In this document: positions 44,797 through 55,500 of the stretch, one piece after another
How positions within the stretch are numbered: the first letter of the stretch is position 1
How the letters are laid out: the number at the start of each line of letters is the position of its first letter
NCBI RefSeq assembly: GCF_026626745.1
Contig: NZ_JAPNJW010000002.1
Coordinates: 2,752,151-2,816,150 of the forward strand
DNA: 64,000 nt
From: Nannocystis sp. RBIL2
GTDB taxonomy: Bacteria > Myxococcota_A > Polyangia > Nannocystales > Nannocystaceae
Reading direction: 5' to 3'
Notes under the pieces: generated by a model
Told to the model about the DNA's origin: nothing
The model's database searches: none
The model's input: only the letters and a program-made list of their open reading frames with translations
Translations under genes and position numbers: made by a program

Positions 44797-47700
44797 TCAC
44801 GCGACGTTCAGCCCCAGCCCGCGTCGCGCCTCGAAGTACTCCTCGCTGACGCTGTAGACCACCAGCTCGCGCAGCGCCTCCTTGGGCGCCAGGATCGCGC
44901 CGAACACCCGCTGCTCCTGGCCGATCGCGTGCGCGGCGGTGGCGAGGTCGTTGCAGAACAAGAACCCCGCGCGGTAGCTGGCCAGCTCGGCCGCCCGGGC
45001 CCAGCGCTTGACGTCGACCTCGCCGCCCTTGACCAGCCGCTGCAGCGCAGACGCGAGCCGCTCGATCGCCGCCGGCGGCAGGTGCTTCGTCACCTCGCGC
45101 GCCAGCGCCTGCGCCCCGGCGGACAGCTCCGGCGCGCCGACCTTGCACACGTGCATGCTCGCCATCAGCACGTCCTTCAGGTTCTCGGGCGAGCGGTCGA
45201 TGATCATGAACGCGTAGTGCGGCGGGTACAGGTCGAGCGCGTGGCGGCCGAGCGTGAACGCCAGGTTGTTCTCCGCCTTCTCCGCAAGCGCCCCGCCGAG
45301 CGCGATGATCGTCGGGCGCACGCTGCCGCCGCGCTCGACGTTCAGCACCGCCACGTCGCCCGGCTCGTCTGGCCGGAAGTACAGGTCGGGCTGCGGATAG
45401 CCGTACACCTGCGTCACGTAGACGAACAGCTTGCTGACCAGCGAGCCGTCGTCCTCGGGGTCGATGCGGTCGGACGGGCGCAGCGGGTACGGCAGCATCT
45501 TCGGCCGCCAGCCGGCCAGCACCGGCGCCAGCAGGCCGAGCACCGCGCCGACGCCCGCGTCCTCGTCGGCGTGGAACACACAGCGGCGCAGCAGCTCCTC
45601 GCCGAGCCGCTGCTTGATCCGGCGGAACTCCGGCTGCGGGTAGCGGTTGAAGAACGTGGTCTCCTGCGGATTGGCCTGCTTGACGAACACCAGCGTGCGG
45701 GCGACGCAGAACGCCTTGTCGAGCTCGCGGCGGGCCACGTAGACCTCGAACAGCCGGTGGTAGCTGGCGTAGCGGTGCGGCTCGAGGCGCAGCAGCGTGA
45801 AGTGGGCGCGGATCAGCGGGTCGGAGAACTCGCGCGCGTTGTTGTTGCGGACCAGCGCCTCGTACAGCTCGACCAGAATCTGCCAGCGGTCGGCGTTGCC
45901 CGGGTCGAGCGCCGCCGCGACCTCGAACGCCTTGGCCGCCGCCCGGAAGTCGCCCAGGCGAGAGCGATAGATCTCGGCCAGGTTCGACCACAGCATCGTC
46001 CGCAGCGGCGTCTCGCCGTCGGGCGGCAGGCGATTGATCATCTTGCGGTAGGCGCGGTCGAGGCCCTTCCACTCCTTGCGCTGCGTCAGCAGCTTGTCGA
46101 TCGCCTGGAACGCCTTGAGCTGGCTCGGGTCCTCGTCGAGCACGCGGTCGAACCGCGCCAGCGCGCCGTCGGCCTGGGCCAGGTTGTCGCGCAGCAGCAC
46201 CGCCGCAGTGTAGTGGAAGCGGGCCCGGCGGGTCGGATCGGGCTCGACGTCGACGATCCGGTCGAGCACGCCGACGGCCTCCTGCCACATCTTGCGCTCG
46301 GTGAAGGTGTCGAGCAGGAGGTGCAGCACCACCAGGTCGCGCGGCCGCAGCTCGAGCGCGCGCTGGAACGCGATCACGGCCTTCTGCGGGTCGCGCAGGC
46401 GACCATTGAACAGCTTGCCGCTGGCGACGAACAGCTCGAACTTGACGTTGTCGTCGCCCGACGCGTTGATCATCGCCCGCCGGGTGTTGAGCGCGCCCTG
46501 CCAGTCCTCGGCGGCCAGCTGGTGCTCGAGCGTCGCCTCCAGCGCCTGCCAGTTGTTGGCGTCGAGCTCGAGCGCCTTGCGCAGGTAGCCCGGCGCCTTC
46601 TGGGTCTGGCCCCGCCGCTTGCACACCTCCGCCAGGCGCACGTGGATCGCCGCCGACACCTTCTCCGTCTTCTCCTTGGCGGACGCGGCCAGCAATTGCT
46701 CGTAGTAGGTGAACGCGGCCTCCCACTCACCTGCCTCGAAGGTCAGGTCGGCGCGGCCGAGCATCGCGGTCCAGTTGTTCGGCTCGAGGTCGAGCGCCTT
46801 CTTGAACAGCTTGAGCGCCCGCTGCGAGCGGCCGAGCAGGCGCTCGACCCGGGCGGCGCGCAGGCACAGCTCGACGTGGGCCTTGACGCTGATCGGCGCG
46901 CCCGGGGCCTTGCGCACCAGCATCTCGTAGATCGGCGCGGCGCCGACGTAGTTGCCGGCCTCGTAGTAGATCTTCGACAGCACCGTGCCGACGCGCACGT
47001 TCTCCGGGTCGAGCTCGATCACGCGGGCGAAGATCTCGGTCGCCTTGGCGATGTCGCCGAGCTGGCGGTAGTGGATGAAGCCGGCCTCGATGCCGAACTC
47101 GACCCGCTCGTAGTAGCTCGTCGCGTGGCTCAGGAGCGCCTCGCACACCGCCGCCAGCTCGCGCCAGTCCTTGCGCCCGCGGTACATGTCGGCCAGCAGC
47201 GTCAGCGCCGGCACGTGCCCGGGCGTGTGCTCGAGCGCGCCGCGCAGGTAGGCCTCGGCGCGCTCCGAGGCGACCAGCTTCTCGTGCAGCAGCTTGCCGA
47301 CGTGCGTCAGCTCCTCGGTGCGCAGGGCCGGGTCGGCGCACAGCGACAGGAAGTGGTCCAGCGTCTGCACCGCCGCGTCCCACTGCTGCCCGCGCTCGTA
47401 CAGCCGCGCCAGCGCCAGCACCGCGTCCTGCGACGTGGGGTCGAGCTGGATCATCTTGCGGTAGGCCGCGATCGCCCCGGGGATGTCGCCGAGCGACTTG
47501 TCGAGCACGTAGCCCATCGCCCCGTACAGCCCGGTCTTCATCGCCCGGTCGCTCGTGAGCTCGGCGTGCTCGCGGTACGTCTGCACCAGCTCCTGCCACT
47601 GCTCGGCGCCGAGGTGCTGGGCCGCCAGGTTGTAGTAGGCGTAGTCGACGCCCTGCGCGATCCACTGCTGCCAGGCCTGCCCCTCCTTGCCCCCCGCGCC

Positions 47701-48750
47701 GCCGGTCAGCTGCGTCAGCGCCTTCTCCATCTTGCGGAGGATGTCGATCTGCGCCTGCGGGTCCTGCGTCTGGCCCAGCGCGGCCTGCAGCGCCTCGAGC
47801 GAGTAGAACATCGCGCTGTCGGTGGTCGGCTGCTGCTTGCGCGCGGCCGCCTTGGCCTTGCCGCCGCCCGCGCGCGCCCCCTCCTCGTCGATCTGCTGCA
47901 GCGCGGCCACCAGCGCGCTCATGTCCTGGTAGCGGTCCTCGCGGCGCTTCGACATCGCCTTGAGCACCAGCGCTTCCACCAAGGGCGGGATCTCGGCCTC
48001 CGGCGCCACGCTCCCGAGCGCCGCCGCGGCCGCGAACTTGTGCTGCATCGTCACCTGCGTCGGCCGGCCGAAGAACGGCACGCGGCCGCTCAGCAGCGTG
48101 TACATCAGCACCCCGAGCGAATAGATGTCGCTGCGCTGGTCGACCGCCTCGCCGAGCGCCTGCTCGGGGGCGATGAAGTGGACCGCGTCGCCGAGCACCA
48201 CCGTGCCGGCCTCGCGGTCCTGCGTGACTGCCTCGACCGCGACCATGCCGAAGTCGGCGACCTTGACCAGGTCGTCCGCGCCGAGCAGCACGTTGCCGGG
48301 CTTGATCGCGCGGTGGATCACCCCGGCCTCGTGCGCCGCCTGCAGGCCCTCCGCCACTTGCAGCGCGATCGCCCGCACGCGCGGCCACGGCAGGCGGCCG
48401 GTCCGGCGCAGCAGCAGGCCGAGGTCCTCGCCCTCGAACGCCTCGGTCACCACGTACACGTCGCCCTCGGGCGCAATGTCGGCGTCGAGGACCTCGAGCA
48501 CGTTGGCGTGCAGCACCGCCGCGGCGGCCCGCGCCTCGCGCAGCAGGCGCTCGGCCTGCGCGCGGTCCTGCGAGAACTCCGCGCGGCAGATCTTGATCCA
48601 CACCTGCGTCGGTGGGTCGATGAACTCGGCGAGGAACGTGTCGGCCACGTCGCCGCGCGAGAGGTGCTGGAGGATCTTGAACTCGTCGGCGAAGACGTTC
48701 CCGATCCTCGCCTTCGGGCTGCGGTCGACGACAGACTGCGCTTCACTCAT
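44797..48750 (-). CDS. Ser/Thr pseudokinase with long TPR tail
   Basis: 1317 residues. Kinase-like domain at about 20-285: Lys53 in WIKI, DFG at 166-168 and APEQ are present, but the catalytic loop is HRAIKPGN (146-153) instead of HRDxKxxN, so the base Asp is Ala, and the Gly-rich loop is degenerate (LSRGDVADTF). Low or no phosphotransfer is expected. Residues about 330-1000 are TPR-type repeats (AIAAYRKMIQLDPTSQDAVL, ALARLYERGQQWDAAVQTLD and many more). The last 300 residues form a separate domain. Likely a scaffold or signal receiver in a kinase network. No transmembrane segment seen. Confidence 0.85.
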   Translation of the reverse strand: MSEAQSVVDRSPKARIGNVFADEFKILQHLSRGDVADTFLAEFIDPPTQVWIKICRAEFSQDRAQAERLLREARAAAAVLHANVLEVLDADIAPEGDVYVVTEAFEGEDLGLLLRRTGRLPWPRVRAIALQVAEGLQAAHEAGVIHRAIKPGNVLLGADDLVKVADFGMVAVEAVTQDREAGTVVLGDAVHFIAPEQALGEAVDQRSDIYSLGVLMYTLLSGRVPFFGRPTQVTMQHKFAAAAALGSVAPEAEIPPLVEALVLKAMSKRREDRYQDMSALVAALQQIDEEGARAGGGKAKAAARKQQPTTDSAMFYSLEALQAALGQTQDPQAQIDILRKMEKALTQLTGGAGGKEGQAWQQWIAQGVDYAYYNLAAQHLGAEQWQELVQTYREHAELTSDRAMKTGLYGAMGYVLDKSLGDIPGAIAAYRKMIQLDPTSQDAVLALARLYERGQQWDAAVQTLDHFLSLCADPALRTEELTHVGKLLHEKLVASERAEAYLRGALEHTPGHVPALTLLADMYRGRKDWRELAAVCEALLSHATSYYERVEFGIEAGFIHYRQLGDIAKATEIFARVIELDPENVRVGTVLSKIYYEAGNYVGAAPIYEMLVRKAPGAPISVKAHVELCLRAARVERLLGRSQRALKLFKKALDLEPNNWTAMLGRADLTFEAGEWEAAFTYYEQLLAASAKEKTEKVSAAIHVRLAEVCKRRGQTQKAPGYLRKALELDANNWQALEATLEHQLAAEDWQGALNTRRAMINASGDDNVKFELFVASGKLFNGRLRDPQKAVIAFQRALELRPRDLVVLHLLLDTFTERKMWQEAVGVLDRIVDVEPDPTRRARFHYTAAVLLRDNLAQADGALARFDRVLDEDPSQLKAFQAIDKLLTQRKEWKGLDRAYRKMINRLPPDGETPLRTMLWSNLAEIYRSRLGDFRAAAKAFEVAAALDPGNADRWQILVELYEALVRNNNAREFSDPLIRAHFTLLRLEPHRYASYHRLFEVYVARRELDKAFCVARTLVFVKQANPQETTFFNRYPQPEFRRIKQRLGEELLRRCVFHADEDAGVGAVLGLLAPVLAGWRPKMLPYPLRPSDRIDPEDDGSLVSKLFVYVTQVYGYPQPDLYFRPDEPGDVAVLNVERGGSVRPTIIALGGALAEKAENNLAFTLGRHALDLYPPHYAFMIIDRSPENLKDVLMASMHVCKVGAPELSAGAQALAREVTKHLPPAAIERLASALQRLVKGGEVDVKRWARAAELASYRAGFLFCNDLATAAHAIGQEQRVFGAILAPKEALRELVVYSVSEEYFEARRGLGLNVA

Positions 48751-48973
48751 GGCCGGCTACCGAGGCCCACTCTACTCGATCTCCTGGACCTCCCCACAGC
48801 CGTACGAAACCGCCTTTTCGCCGCAAAACGCCAACAGATCGGGTTTCTAGCGCGAGTTCGAGCGCCGCGCTTGTACATGCAGGCCCGGGCTCGCGGCGCG
48901 ATCGCAGGTGCGGCGTCAGCGGCGGGTCGGCGTCGCGCGAGCATCACGACGGCCCGCGCGACCGGTCCGCCGA

Positions 48974-49201
48974 TCACGACGGCAGATCGTCGCCGCGCGA
49001 GGCGGGCCGCGGGGCGCCGCGCGACGGATCGTCGGCCTCGATCTTCTGCAGCGCCGCCGCCACCGCGTCGCGCAGACCGGCCGCAGCGGCGGGCCGCAGG
49101 CGCACCGTCACCGAACCGACGCTCACGTGCAGCATCCCACAGCTGCACTGCTGCACTGTGCATTGTTCGTTTTGCGCGACTGTTCGGGTGCGGTGCTCCA
49201 T
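48974..49201 (-). CDS. Small Cys-rich protein
   Basis: 75 residues from the ATG at 49201. It begins with a short variable part, then CTVQQCSCGMLHVSVGSVTVRL and an amphipathic helix (AAGLRDAVAAALQKIE). The CxC-Gly-hydrophobic pattern followed by beta and helix looks like a small conserved family in this kind of genome rather than a chance frame. Role unknown; the Cys residues could bind metal. It lies between the pseudokinase gene and a small lipoprotein on the other strand. Confidence 0.5.
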   Translation of the reverse strand: MEHRTRTVAQNEQCTVQQCSCGMLHVSVGSVTVRLRPAAAAGLRDAVAAALQKIEADDPSRGAPRPASRGDDLPS

Positions 49202-49648
49202 AGCTACGTATCCTGCCACAGGCGGCCGCTCCCTGCACGCGCTTCCAGTTCGCTGCACCGCGAAAACTCTCCCGCCGACGCCCCGGTCTCACTTGACGTC
49301 GATGTTGACCGGTCCTTTGGGACCTGTCCTCGACGCCAGCTTAAGACCGCCACCGACCGCCTCACGACCCTGAGATCGCGGCGCGCCCACCGACCCCCGG
49401 CGCGCCCGCGTCCACGGCCTCCCCGCGCCGTAACTTTCCCTTTCGGGCCACCACCACCGCTATCCGAGTCACGGCGCTGCGGGCCGTGCCTCGCCTCGAC
49501 GGCCGCGCAAGACTGGCGGCCGCGCGGCCCTCGTCCGTCCGCCTCTGCCGGGCCGTCCTCGGCCCGCCTTCACCCCCCGACTACCCGATCGATCGCGCCG
49601 CGTGAACCTCCGCCGCCGGAGCCCGCGCGTCGCCACGGAGACCGCGTC
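49202..49648. other. Intergenic region, no gene recognised
   Basis: 447 bp of GC-rich sequence. Only a GGTCC-TTTG-GGACC palindrome followed by TGTCC (about 49308-49328) stands out, in the style of the repeat family. No promoter evident. Confidence 0.3.
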
Positions 49649-49930
49649 ATGTCCAAGATCTTCACAGCCCTCCTCATCGCCCTCTCCCTCACCGCCGCCG
49701 TCGCCTGCGACGACCCCGACGACAAGAACATCGAGCGCAGCGACACCGGCGACGAGTCGACCGGCGGCGAGGACGACAGCACCTCGACCGGCAACGACAC
49801 CGCGGAGGTCCAGACCACCACCGCAGCGACCACCGAGGACGACGAAGAGAAGCCCGGCTGTTTCAACGACAACATCCTCGAGCTCCCGCCCACCGGCGGC
49901 CCCAACGGGACGATCGGCGACAACTGCTGA
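49649..49930 (+). CDS. Small acidic lipoprotein
   Basis: 93 residues from the ATG at 49649, with GGAG upstream. The signal ends at VAC (Cys20). The mature part is an Asp/Glu/Thr-rich linker (residues 22-68) plus a short tail with two Cys (PGCFND and GDNC) that may form a disulphide. It is probably a surface-exposed peptide anchor; function unknown. A three-unit 14-bp repeat follows three bases after the stop. Confidence 0.7.
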   Translation: MSKIFTALLIALSLTAAVACDDPDDKNIERSDTGDESTGGEDDSTSTGNDTAEVQTTTAATTEDDEEKPGCFNDNILELPPTGGPNGTIGDNC

Positions 49931-49933
49931 TCG

Positions 49934-49975
49934 CAACATGACTGCATGAACATGTCTAAAAAGACATGTCTTTTC
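49934..49975. repeat. Three-unit 14-bp repeat array, AT-rich variant
   Basis: Units CAACATGACTGCAT, GAACATGTCTAAAA and AGACATGTCTTTTC. AGACATGTCT is a perfect palindrome, and the last unit ends in a T-rich run, as in a terminator. Confidence 0.8.
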
Positions 49976-50048
49976 AAACACACGAACCGCCCGTGGCCTA
50001 CCCCGCGGGCGCTGCCAATTGCCGGCGAGCTCGGCTAGAGTCGTACGC

Positions 50049-51251
50049 ATGACCGACCTCTTGCGACGCGATTGGATGATCTCGCTGGCGGCAGGCATGG
50101 GCGGCGCGCTCGCTGGCTGCGCTCCGCGGGCCGCGACGGCGGCCCCGCCCGTGCGTCCCGCGCCACCGCCGGCTCGACCGCCCGGCGGCCTCGACCAGCT
50201 CATGGCGGCCTGCCGCGGCGCGCTGGTCACCGGCGCCCGGAACTCCGACGGCGCGGAGCTCGTGCGCATCGGTCAATGGTGCCAGCAGCAACACGCAGTC
50301 GCCGATCGCTACGGCGCGGGCGACCTCGTCGAGGCGCTCGAGCAGAAGATCGCCGCTCTGCTCGGCTTCGAGGCGGCGTGCTTCATGCCGACCGGCACGA
50401 TGGGTCAGCTCTGTCTCCTGCGGCTGTACGCGGATCGCAGCCGCGGTCGCGCGCTCGGCGTGCACCCGTCGTCGCACCACCTGCTCCACGAGAACGCCGC
50501 GTTCGAGGTGCTGCACGGGATGCACGAGGTGGTCCTGTCGCCATGGGGCCGAGCGCTGCTCGGCGACGACGTCCGCCACGCGCAGGAGCCGCTGGCCGTG
50601 GTGTCGGTCGAACTGCCGGTCCGCTGGACGGGGCAGATGCAGACGTGGGCCGAGCTCGAGGACCTGAAGGCGGCGTGCCGCGAGCGAGGCGTGCCGCTGC
50701 ACGTCGACGGCGCGCGCCTGTGGGAGGCGGCGCCGGCGTTCGGACGTCCTCTCGCCGAGGTCTGCCGGGGCTGCTCGTCGGTGTACGTCTCGCTGTACAA
50801 GACGATCGGCGCGCTGGGAGGCGCGGTCGTGGCCGGCTCGAAGGAGCTGATCGACGGGGCGCGGCTGTGGCGGCACCGGCATGGCGGCAACGTCGCGGCG
50901 TATTTTCCCTACGCGGCTTCGGCCGCGATGCGCATCGACGACGTGCTGGCGCGGATCCCCAAGTGGGTGACGCGCGCGCAGCAGCTGGCGGCCCGGCTCG
51001 CCAAGGACGCGCGGTTCATCGTGGCGCCGGAGGTCCCGCCCACGAACCTGTTCCGCATCTACGCGCGCATCGACGCGGCGGAGTTCCCGAAGCGGCTGGA
51101 GCAGGTCGCCCGCGACCACAAGATCTGGGTGGCGAACGGAGCGGGGCGAGCTCGCGTCCCGGGCTTCCTCGACATCGAGCTGCAGCCCGGCGCGGACGCC
51201 GAGACGATCACCGATGACGAGGCGGTCGCGGCGATCCAGGCGTTGCTCTGA
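50049..51251 (+). CDS. Threonine-aldolase-like PLP enzyme with Tat/lipoprotein signal
   Basis: 400 residues from the ATG at 50049. The catalytic domain is the low-specificity L-threonine aldolase/beta-eliminating lyase fold: EALEQKIAALLGFEAACFMPTGTMG, HVDGARLWEAAPAF, and SLYKTIGALGGA with the PLP Lys. The first 27 residues (DLLRRDWMISLAAGMGGALAGC) are a twin-Arg signal with a lipobox Cys, so the enzyme is likely folded with PLP and exported as a lipoprotein. This is unusual for the family. Possible role: processing D- or beta-hydroxy amino acids in the envelope. Confidence 0.75.
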   Translation: MTDLLRRDWMISLAAGMGGALAGCAPRAATAAPPVRPAPPPARPPGGLDQLMAACRGALVTGARNSDGAELVRIGQWCQQQHAVADRYGAGDLVEALEQKIAALLGFEAACFMPTGTMGQLCLLRLYADRSRGRALGVHPSSHHLLHENAAFEVLHGMHEVVLSPWGRALLGDDVRHAQEPLAVVSVELPVRWTGQMQTWAELEDLKAACRERGVPLHVDGARLWEAAPAFGRPLAEVCRGCSSVYVSLYKTIGALGGAVVAGSKELIDGARLWRHRHGGNVAAYFPYAASAAMRIDDVLARIPKWVTRAQQLAARLAKDARFIVAPEVPPTNLFRIYARIDAAEFPKRLEQVARDHKIWVANGAGRARVPGFLDIELQPGADAETITDDEAVAAIQALL

Positions 51252-51350
51252 GCCGGCGAGGAGCTCCTCGCCGAGAGGAGCGCCGCCCTGACGGGAGCTC
51301 TCCTCGACGAGGCCCGCGCGCCCGCTCGACCGGCGGACCGCTCGTTCACG

Positions 51351-51406
51351 GCATATGCCCGTCAAGACATGTCCGAATCAACATGCCCCATCGGACATGT
51401 CCTTGA
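51351..51406. repeat. Four-unit 14-bp RCATGYCC array between convergent genes
   Basis: Units start at 51351, 51365, 51379 and 51393, among the most regular copies. The array ends 7 bp before the 3' end of the adaptor gene. Confidence 0.85.
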
Positions 51407-51413
51407 GATATTA

Positions 51414-52553
51414 TCACCCGACCGTCGGCACCACCTCGACCGCCTGCCCGCTCTCGAGCGTGTCGGGCGGCTGCAGCACCACCTCGTCGCCGGCGGCCAC
51501 CCCCTCGAGCACCTCGATCTCCTTGCCGAGGTCGCGGCCGAGCTTCACGGGCACCAGAGTCACCGCACCCTCGCTCACCTTCGCCACCAGCGTCCCTTCC
51601 TTGCGCACCACCAGCGCGCTCGCCGGGATCATCGGCACCGGGCGGGCGCGGGGCACTTGCAGCCGCGCGTACACGAACGAGCCCGGCAGCACCGACTCGT
51701 CGCCGGGGACCTCGATCTCCACGCGCAGCGTACGGTTCCGCGTCTCGAGCACCCCGCTCGTGCGCGTCACCACCCCCTTCACGGTGCGCGACGGGTCGCG
51801 CGGCGAGTACAGCTCGGCCGGGTTACCCACCCTGACGTCGGCCGCGTGGCTGTCGGGAACGTCGACCAGCACGCGCAGCTTCGACACGTCGGCCAGCTCG
51901 AACAGCGGCGCCCCGCCGGCCGCGGCCGGGCCGACCAGCGCGCCCGAGTCGACCAGGCGGCGCGTCACCACCCCGTCGAACGGCGCCACGATCTGCTGGT
52001 AGCCGCGCAGCGCCTGCAGCCGCTTGAGGTCGGCCTTGCGCGTCGCCACCAGCGCGTCAGCCGAGTTGGCCAGCGCCAGCGCGTCGTCGGCCTCCTGCCG
52101 CGACGCCGCTCCGCTCCCGGCCAGAGTGCGCGTGCGATCCGACGTCGTCTGGTGGATCCCCACGTTCGCGCGCGCCTCGGCCAGTCGCGCCCGCGCCAGC
52201 CGGATCTCCTCGTCCGTCTCCGGCGCCTCGATCTCCGCCAGCACCTGGCCTGCCTTCACCGGGTCGCCGAGCTCCACCAGATAGCGGCGCACGAACCCCG
52301 TCGACTTGCTGTAGAGCGTCGACTGCCGGATCGGCGTCGAGCTCGCCGGAAGCGTCAGCTCGTGCGATTCGTCGCCGGCGCGGACCGCCGCCACGCGCAC
52401 CCGCTTTGCCCCGGTCGCCTGCGCCAGCGTCCGCGCCCGCGCGTCGCGCTGCTCGAGCCGCGGCCCGACGCCGAGCACCACCGCGCCGGCCAGCACCGCC
52501 GCGATCATCGCCACCACCGGCCAACCTGACCTTTTAGACTGCATCGTCGTCAT
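51414..52553 (-). CDS. RND efflux periplasmic adaptor subunit
   Basis: 379 residues. An N-terminal membrane anchor (about 10-30, WPVVAMIAAVLAGAVVLG) is followed by the barrel-sandwich hybrid (STLYSKSTGFVRRYLVELGD), an alpha-hairpin (TDEEIRLARARLAEARAN), the second lipoyl half (IVAPFDGVVTRRLVDSGALV) and the beta-barrel. The start overlaps the permease stop (ATGA, 52550-52553), so translation is coupled. Works with the permease to link it to an outer-membrane channel, not encoded here. Confidence 0.9.
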   Translation of the reverse strand: MTTMQSKRSGWPVVAMIAAVLAGAVVLGVGPRLEQRDARARTLAQATGAKRVRVAAVRAGDESHELTLPASSTPIRQSTLYSKSTGFVRRYLVELGDPVKAGQVLAEIEAPETDEEIRLARARLAEARANVGIHQTTSDRTRTLAGSGAASRQEADDALALANSADALVATRKADLKRLQALRGYQQIVAPFDGVVTRRLVDSGALVGPAAAGGAPLFELADVSKLRVLVDVPDSHAADVRVGNPAELYSPRDPSRTVKGVVTRTSGVLETRNRTLRVEIEVPGDESVLPGSFVYARLQVPRARPVPMIPASALVVRKEGTLVAKVSEGAVTLVPVKLGRDLGKEIEVLEGVAAGDEVVLQPPDTLESGQAVEVVPTVG

Positions 52554-55500
52554 GCGCTCTCCCTCGCGTCAAAGTCACCGGGCTCGGCGAGATCGGGGTC
52601 GATCGCGGGCGCGCGCCAGCGCTTCGCCAGCACGCTGTAGACCACCGGCACGAAGCCCAGAGTCGCCAGCGTCGCCCCGGCTAGGCCGCCCATCACAGCG
52701 CGGCCGAGGGCCGCGTTCTGTTCGCCGCCTTCGCCGAGGCCGAGCGACATCGGCAGCATGCCGATGAACATCGCCGTCGCCGTCATCAACACCGGACGCA
52801 GGCGCACGCTGCCGGCAGTCAGCGCCGCCTCGGCCGCCGACAGCCCCTGCGGGCGCAGCTCGTTGGCGAACGACACCACCAGGATCGAGTTGGCGGTGGC
52901 CACGCCGATGCTCATCACTGCGCCCATCAGCGACGGGATGCTGAAGGTCGTCCCGGTCGCGAACAGCGTGAACACGATGCCCACCGCCGCGCCCGGCAGC
53001 GCCATCAGGATGATGAACGGCAGCTTCCACGACTGGAAGTTGATCACCATCAATGCGTAGACCAGCAGCGCCGCGAACCCGAGCCCCACGCCGAGCCTGG
53101 CGAAGCCGACCTGCATGCTCTCCGCCTGGCCGCGCACCGCGATCGTCGCCCCGGGCGGCAGGGCCTCGCGGTGCTTCTGCACGATCGCCTGGATCTGCGC
53201 CACCGCCGACCCGAGGTCCGAGTCCTGCACGTCCGCGCGCACGTTGTAGGTCGGCTGCACGTTCATGTGGCTGACGAACACCGGCGTGGTCGCGCGGCGG
53301 AAGTCGGCCACGTCGACCAGCAGCTTCTGCTCGTCCCCCGCCGTCGGCAGCGACAGCCCCTGCAGCGCCGCCAGCGAGTCGACGCGGTGCTCGGGCACCT
53401 GGATCGCCACCGGGTAGGCGAAGTTCGACTTCGGGTCGGTCCAGAACGTCGGGCTCACCTGCGTCGACGACGACACCATCAGCAGCAGGTTGGCTGCCAC
53501 GTCGCGCTCGCTGAGGCCGGCCTCGTGCGCGCGCTGGCGGTCGACCTCCACGTGAAGCCGCGGCGCAGCGACGATCTGATGCAGGTGCACGTCGACCACC
53601 CCGGGCACCGCGCGCAGCTCGGCCTCGAGCGAGCGAGCCGCCTTCAGGGTCGCGTCGCGCTGCGCCCCCGACACCTGCACGTCGATCGGCGACGGCAGGC
53701 CGAAGTTCAGGATCTGCGTCACGATGTCGGCCGGCTGGAAGTAGAACGACAGCTCGGGGAACTCGCGCGGCAGCACCTCGCGCAGCTCGCGGACGATGTC
53801 GGCGGTGGCGAGCGTGCGCTCGTGGGCCAGGGTCAGCAGGATCTCGCCGTCGGACGAGCCGACGTTGCTGCTGTCGGTGATCGCCAGCGTGTAGCCGCTC
53901 GGCATGCCGATGAAGTCGAGGATGCTCTCGCGCTGGTCGACCGGCACGATCTCGCGGATCCGGTCCTCCACCCGCGAGAACCACCGCTCGGTCTCCTCGA
54001 TGCGCGTGCCGGGCGGCGCAGTCACGTGCAGGCGCACCTGCCCGGCGTCGACCTGCGGGAAGAAGTCGCGGCCGACGAACGGCGCCAGCGCCACCGTCGC
54101 CGCCACCACCGCGGCGAACAGCGTCGCCACCATGCGCGGGCGGCCCAGCGCCCACGCCAGCAGGCCCACGTAGCGCGCGCGCAGACGCTCGAAGCTCGCC
54201 TCGAAGCCGTGGTGGATCCGCGCGAACAGCCCGCGCTTCGGCGCGTGGTCCTCGTGCTCCGCCAGCAGGTACTGCGCCAGCGTCGGCACCAGGGTGCGCG
54301 ACAGCAGGTACGACGCCATCACCGCGAACGCCACCGCCATGCCCATCGGCAGGAAGATGAAGCGGGCCGGGCCCTCGAGGAACACCACCGACACGAACAC
54401 GATGCTGATGCACAGCGACGCCACGAACGCCGGCACCGCGATCTGTTGCGCCCCGTCGAGGATCGCCCGCGTCAACCGCTTGCCCATCGCCAGGTTGCGG
54501 TGGATGTTCTCGATCTCCACCGTCGCGTCGTCGACGAGGATGCCGACCGCCAGCGCCAGGCCGCCGAGCGTCATCACGTTGATCGTCGCCCCCAGGGCGC
54601 GCAGGCACAGCAGGGCGATGATCACCGCCAGCGGGATGTTGAGCGCCACCAGCACCGTCGCGCGCACGCTGCCGAGGAACAGCAGGATCATCGCCGCCGT
54701 GAGCACCATAGCGATCACGCCCTCGACCAGCAGGCCGTCGATCGCGCGGGTCACGAACGTCGACTGGTCGGACAGCAGCTCGACCTCGAGGCCCTCGGGC
54801 GCCGCCGCGCGGATCACCGGCACCAGTGCCTTGACGCGCTCGGCCACCTCGGTCGTCGACGCGTCGCCGGTCTTCATCACGCTGAGGACCACCGAGCGGC
54901 GGCCGTCGCGGCGGGCGATGTTGGTCTGGATCGCGTAGCCGTCGTGGACGTGGGCGACGTCGCGGACGAACAGCTGGCGCCCGGCCGCCCCGGTCAGCGG
55001 GATCTCGTTGAGCGCCGCGATCGCCTCCGGACTGCTGTTGAGGCTGATGCGGTACTCGCGTTCGGCGATCTTCGCCGCGCCTGTCGGAAGGGTCAGGTTC
55101 TGCGCCGCGATCGTCTGGCTGACCTCCGCCGGCGAGACCCCGTGCGCGCGCAGGGCCGCCGGGTCGAGGTCGACGGTGATCTGGCGCTGCTTGCCGCCCG
55201 CGGGCAGCGGGAAGCGGGTCCCGCGGACCACGCTCAGCATCGTCCGCACGCGCTGATTGACGTGGTCGTAGATCTCGGCCTCCGACAGCGTGTCGCTCGA
55301 GAACGCCAGCTGCAGGATCGGCACGCTCGACGCCGTGTAGCGGAGGATGATCGGCGGCACGATGCCGGGCGGCATGCGGCGTACGATCGTCTGCGAAACG
55401 GCAGTCGCCTGCGCCATCGCCGAGGCCACGTCGGCGTCCGGCTGCAGGAACAGCCGGATCACCGACACCCCGTCGAAGCTGTCGCTCTGGATGCTCTGGA

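Noticed and set aside
44764-49203. Very long open frame (1479 codons) on the + strand opposite the pseudokinase
   Set aside because: Composition is His/Arg/Leu/Val-rich without domains; it is the antisense shadow of the kinase-TPR gene, which has clear motifs.
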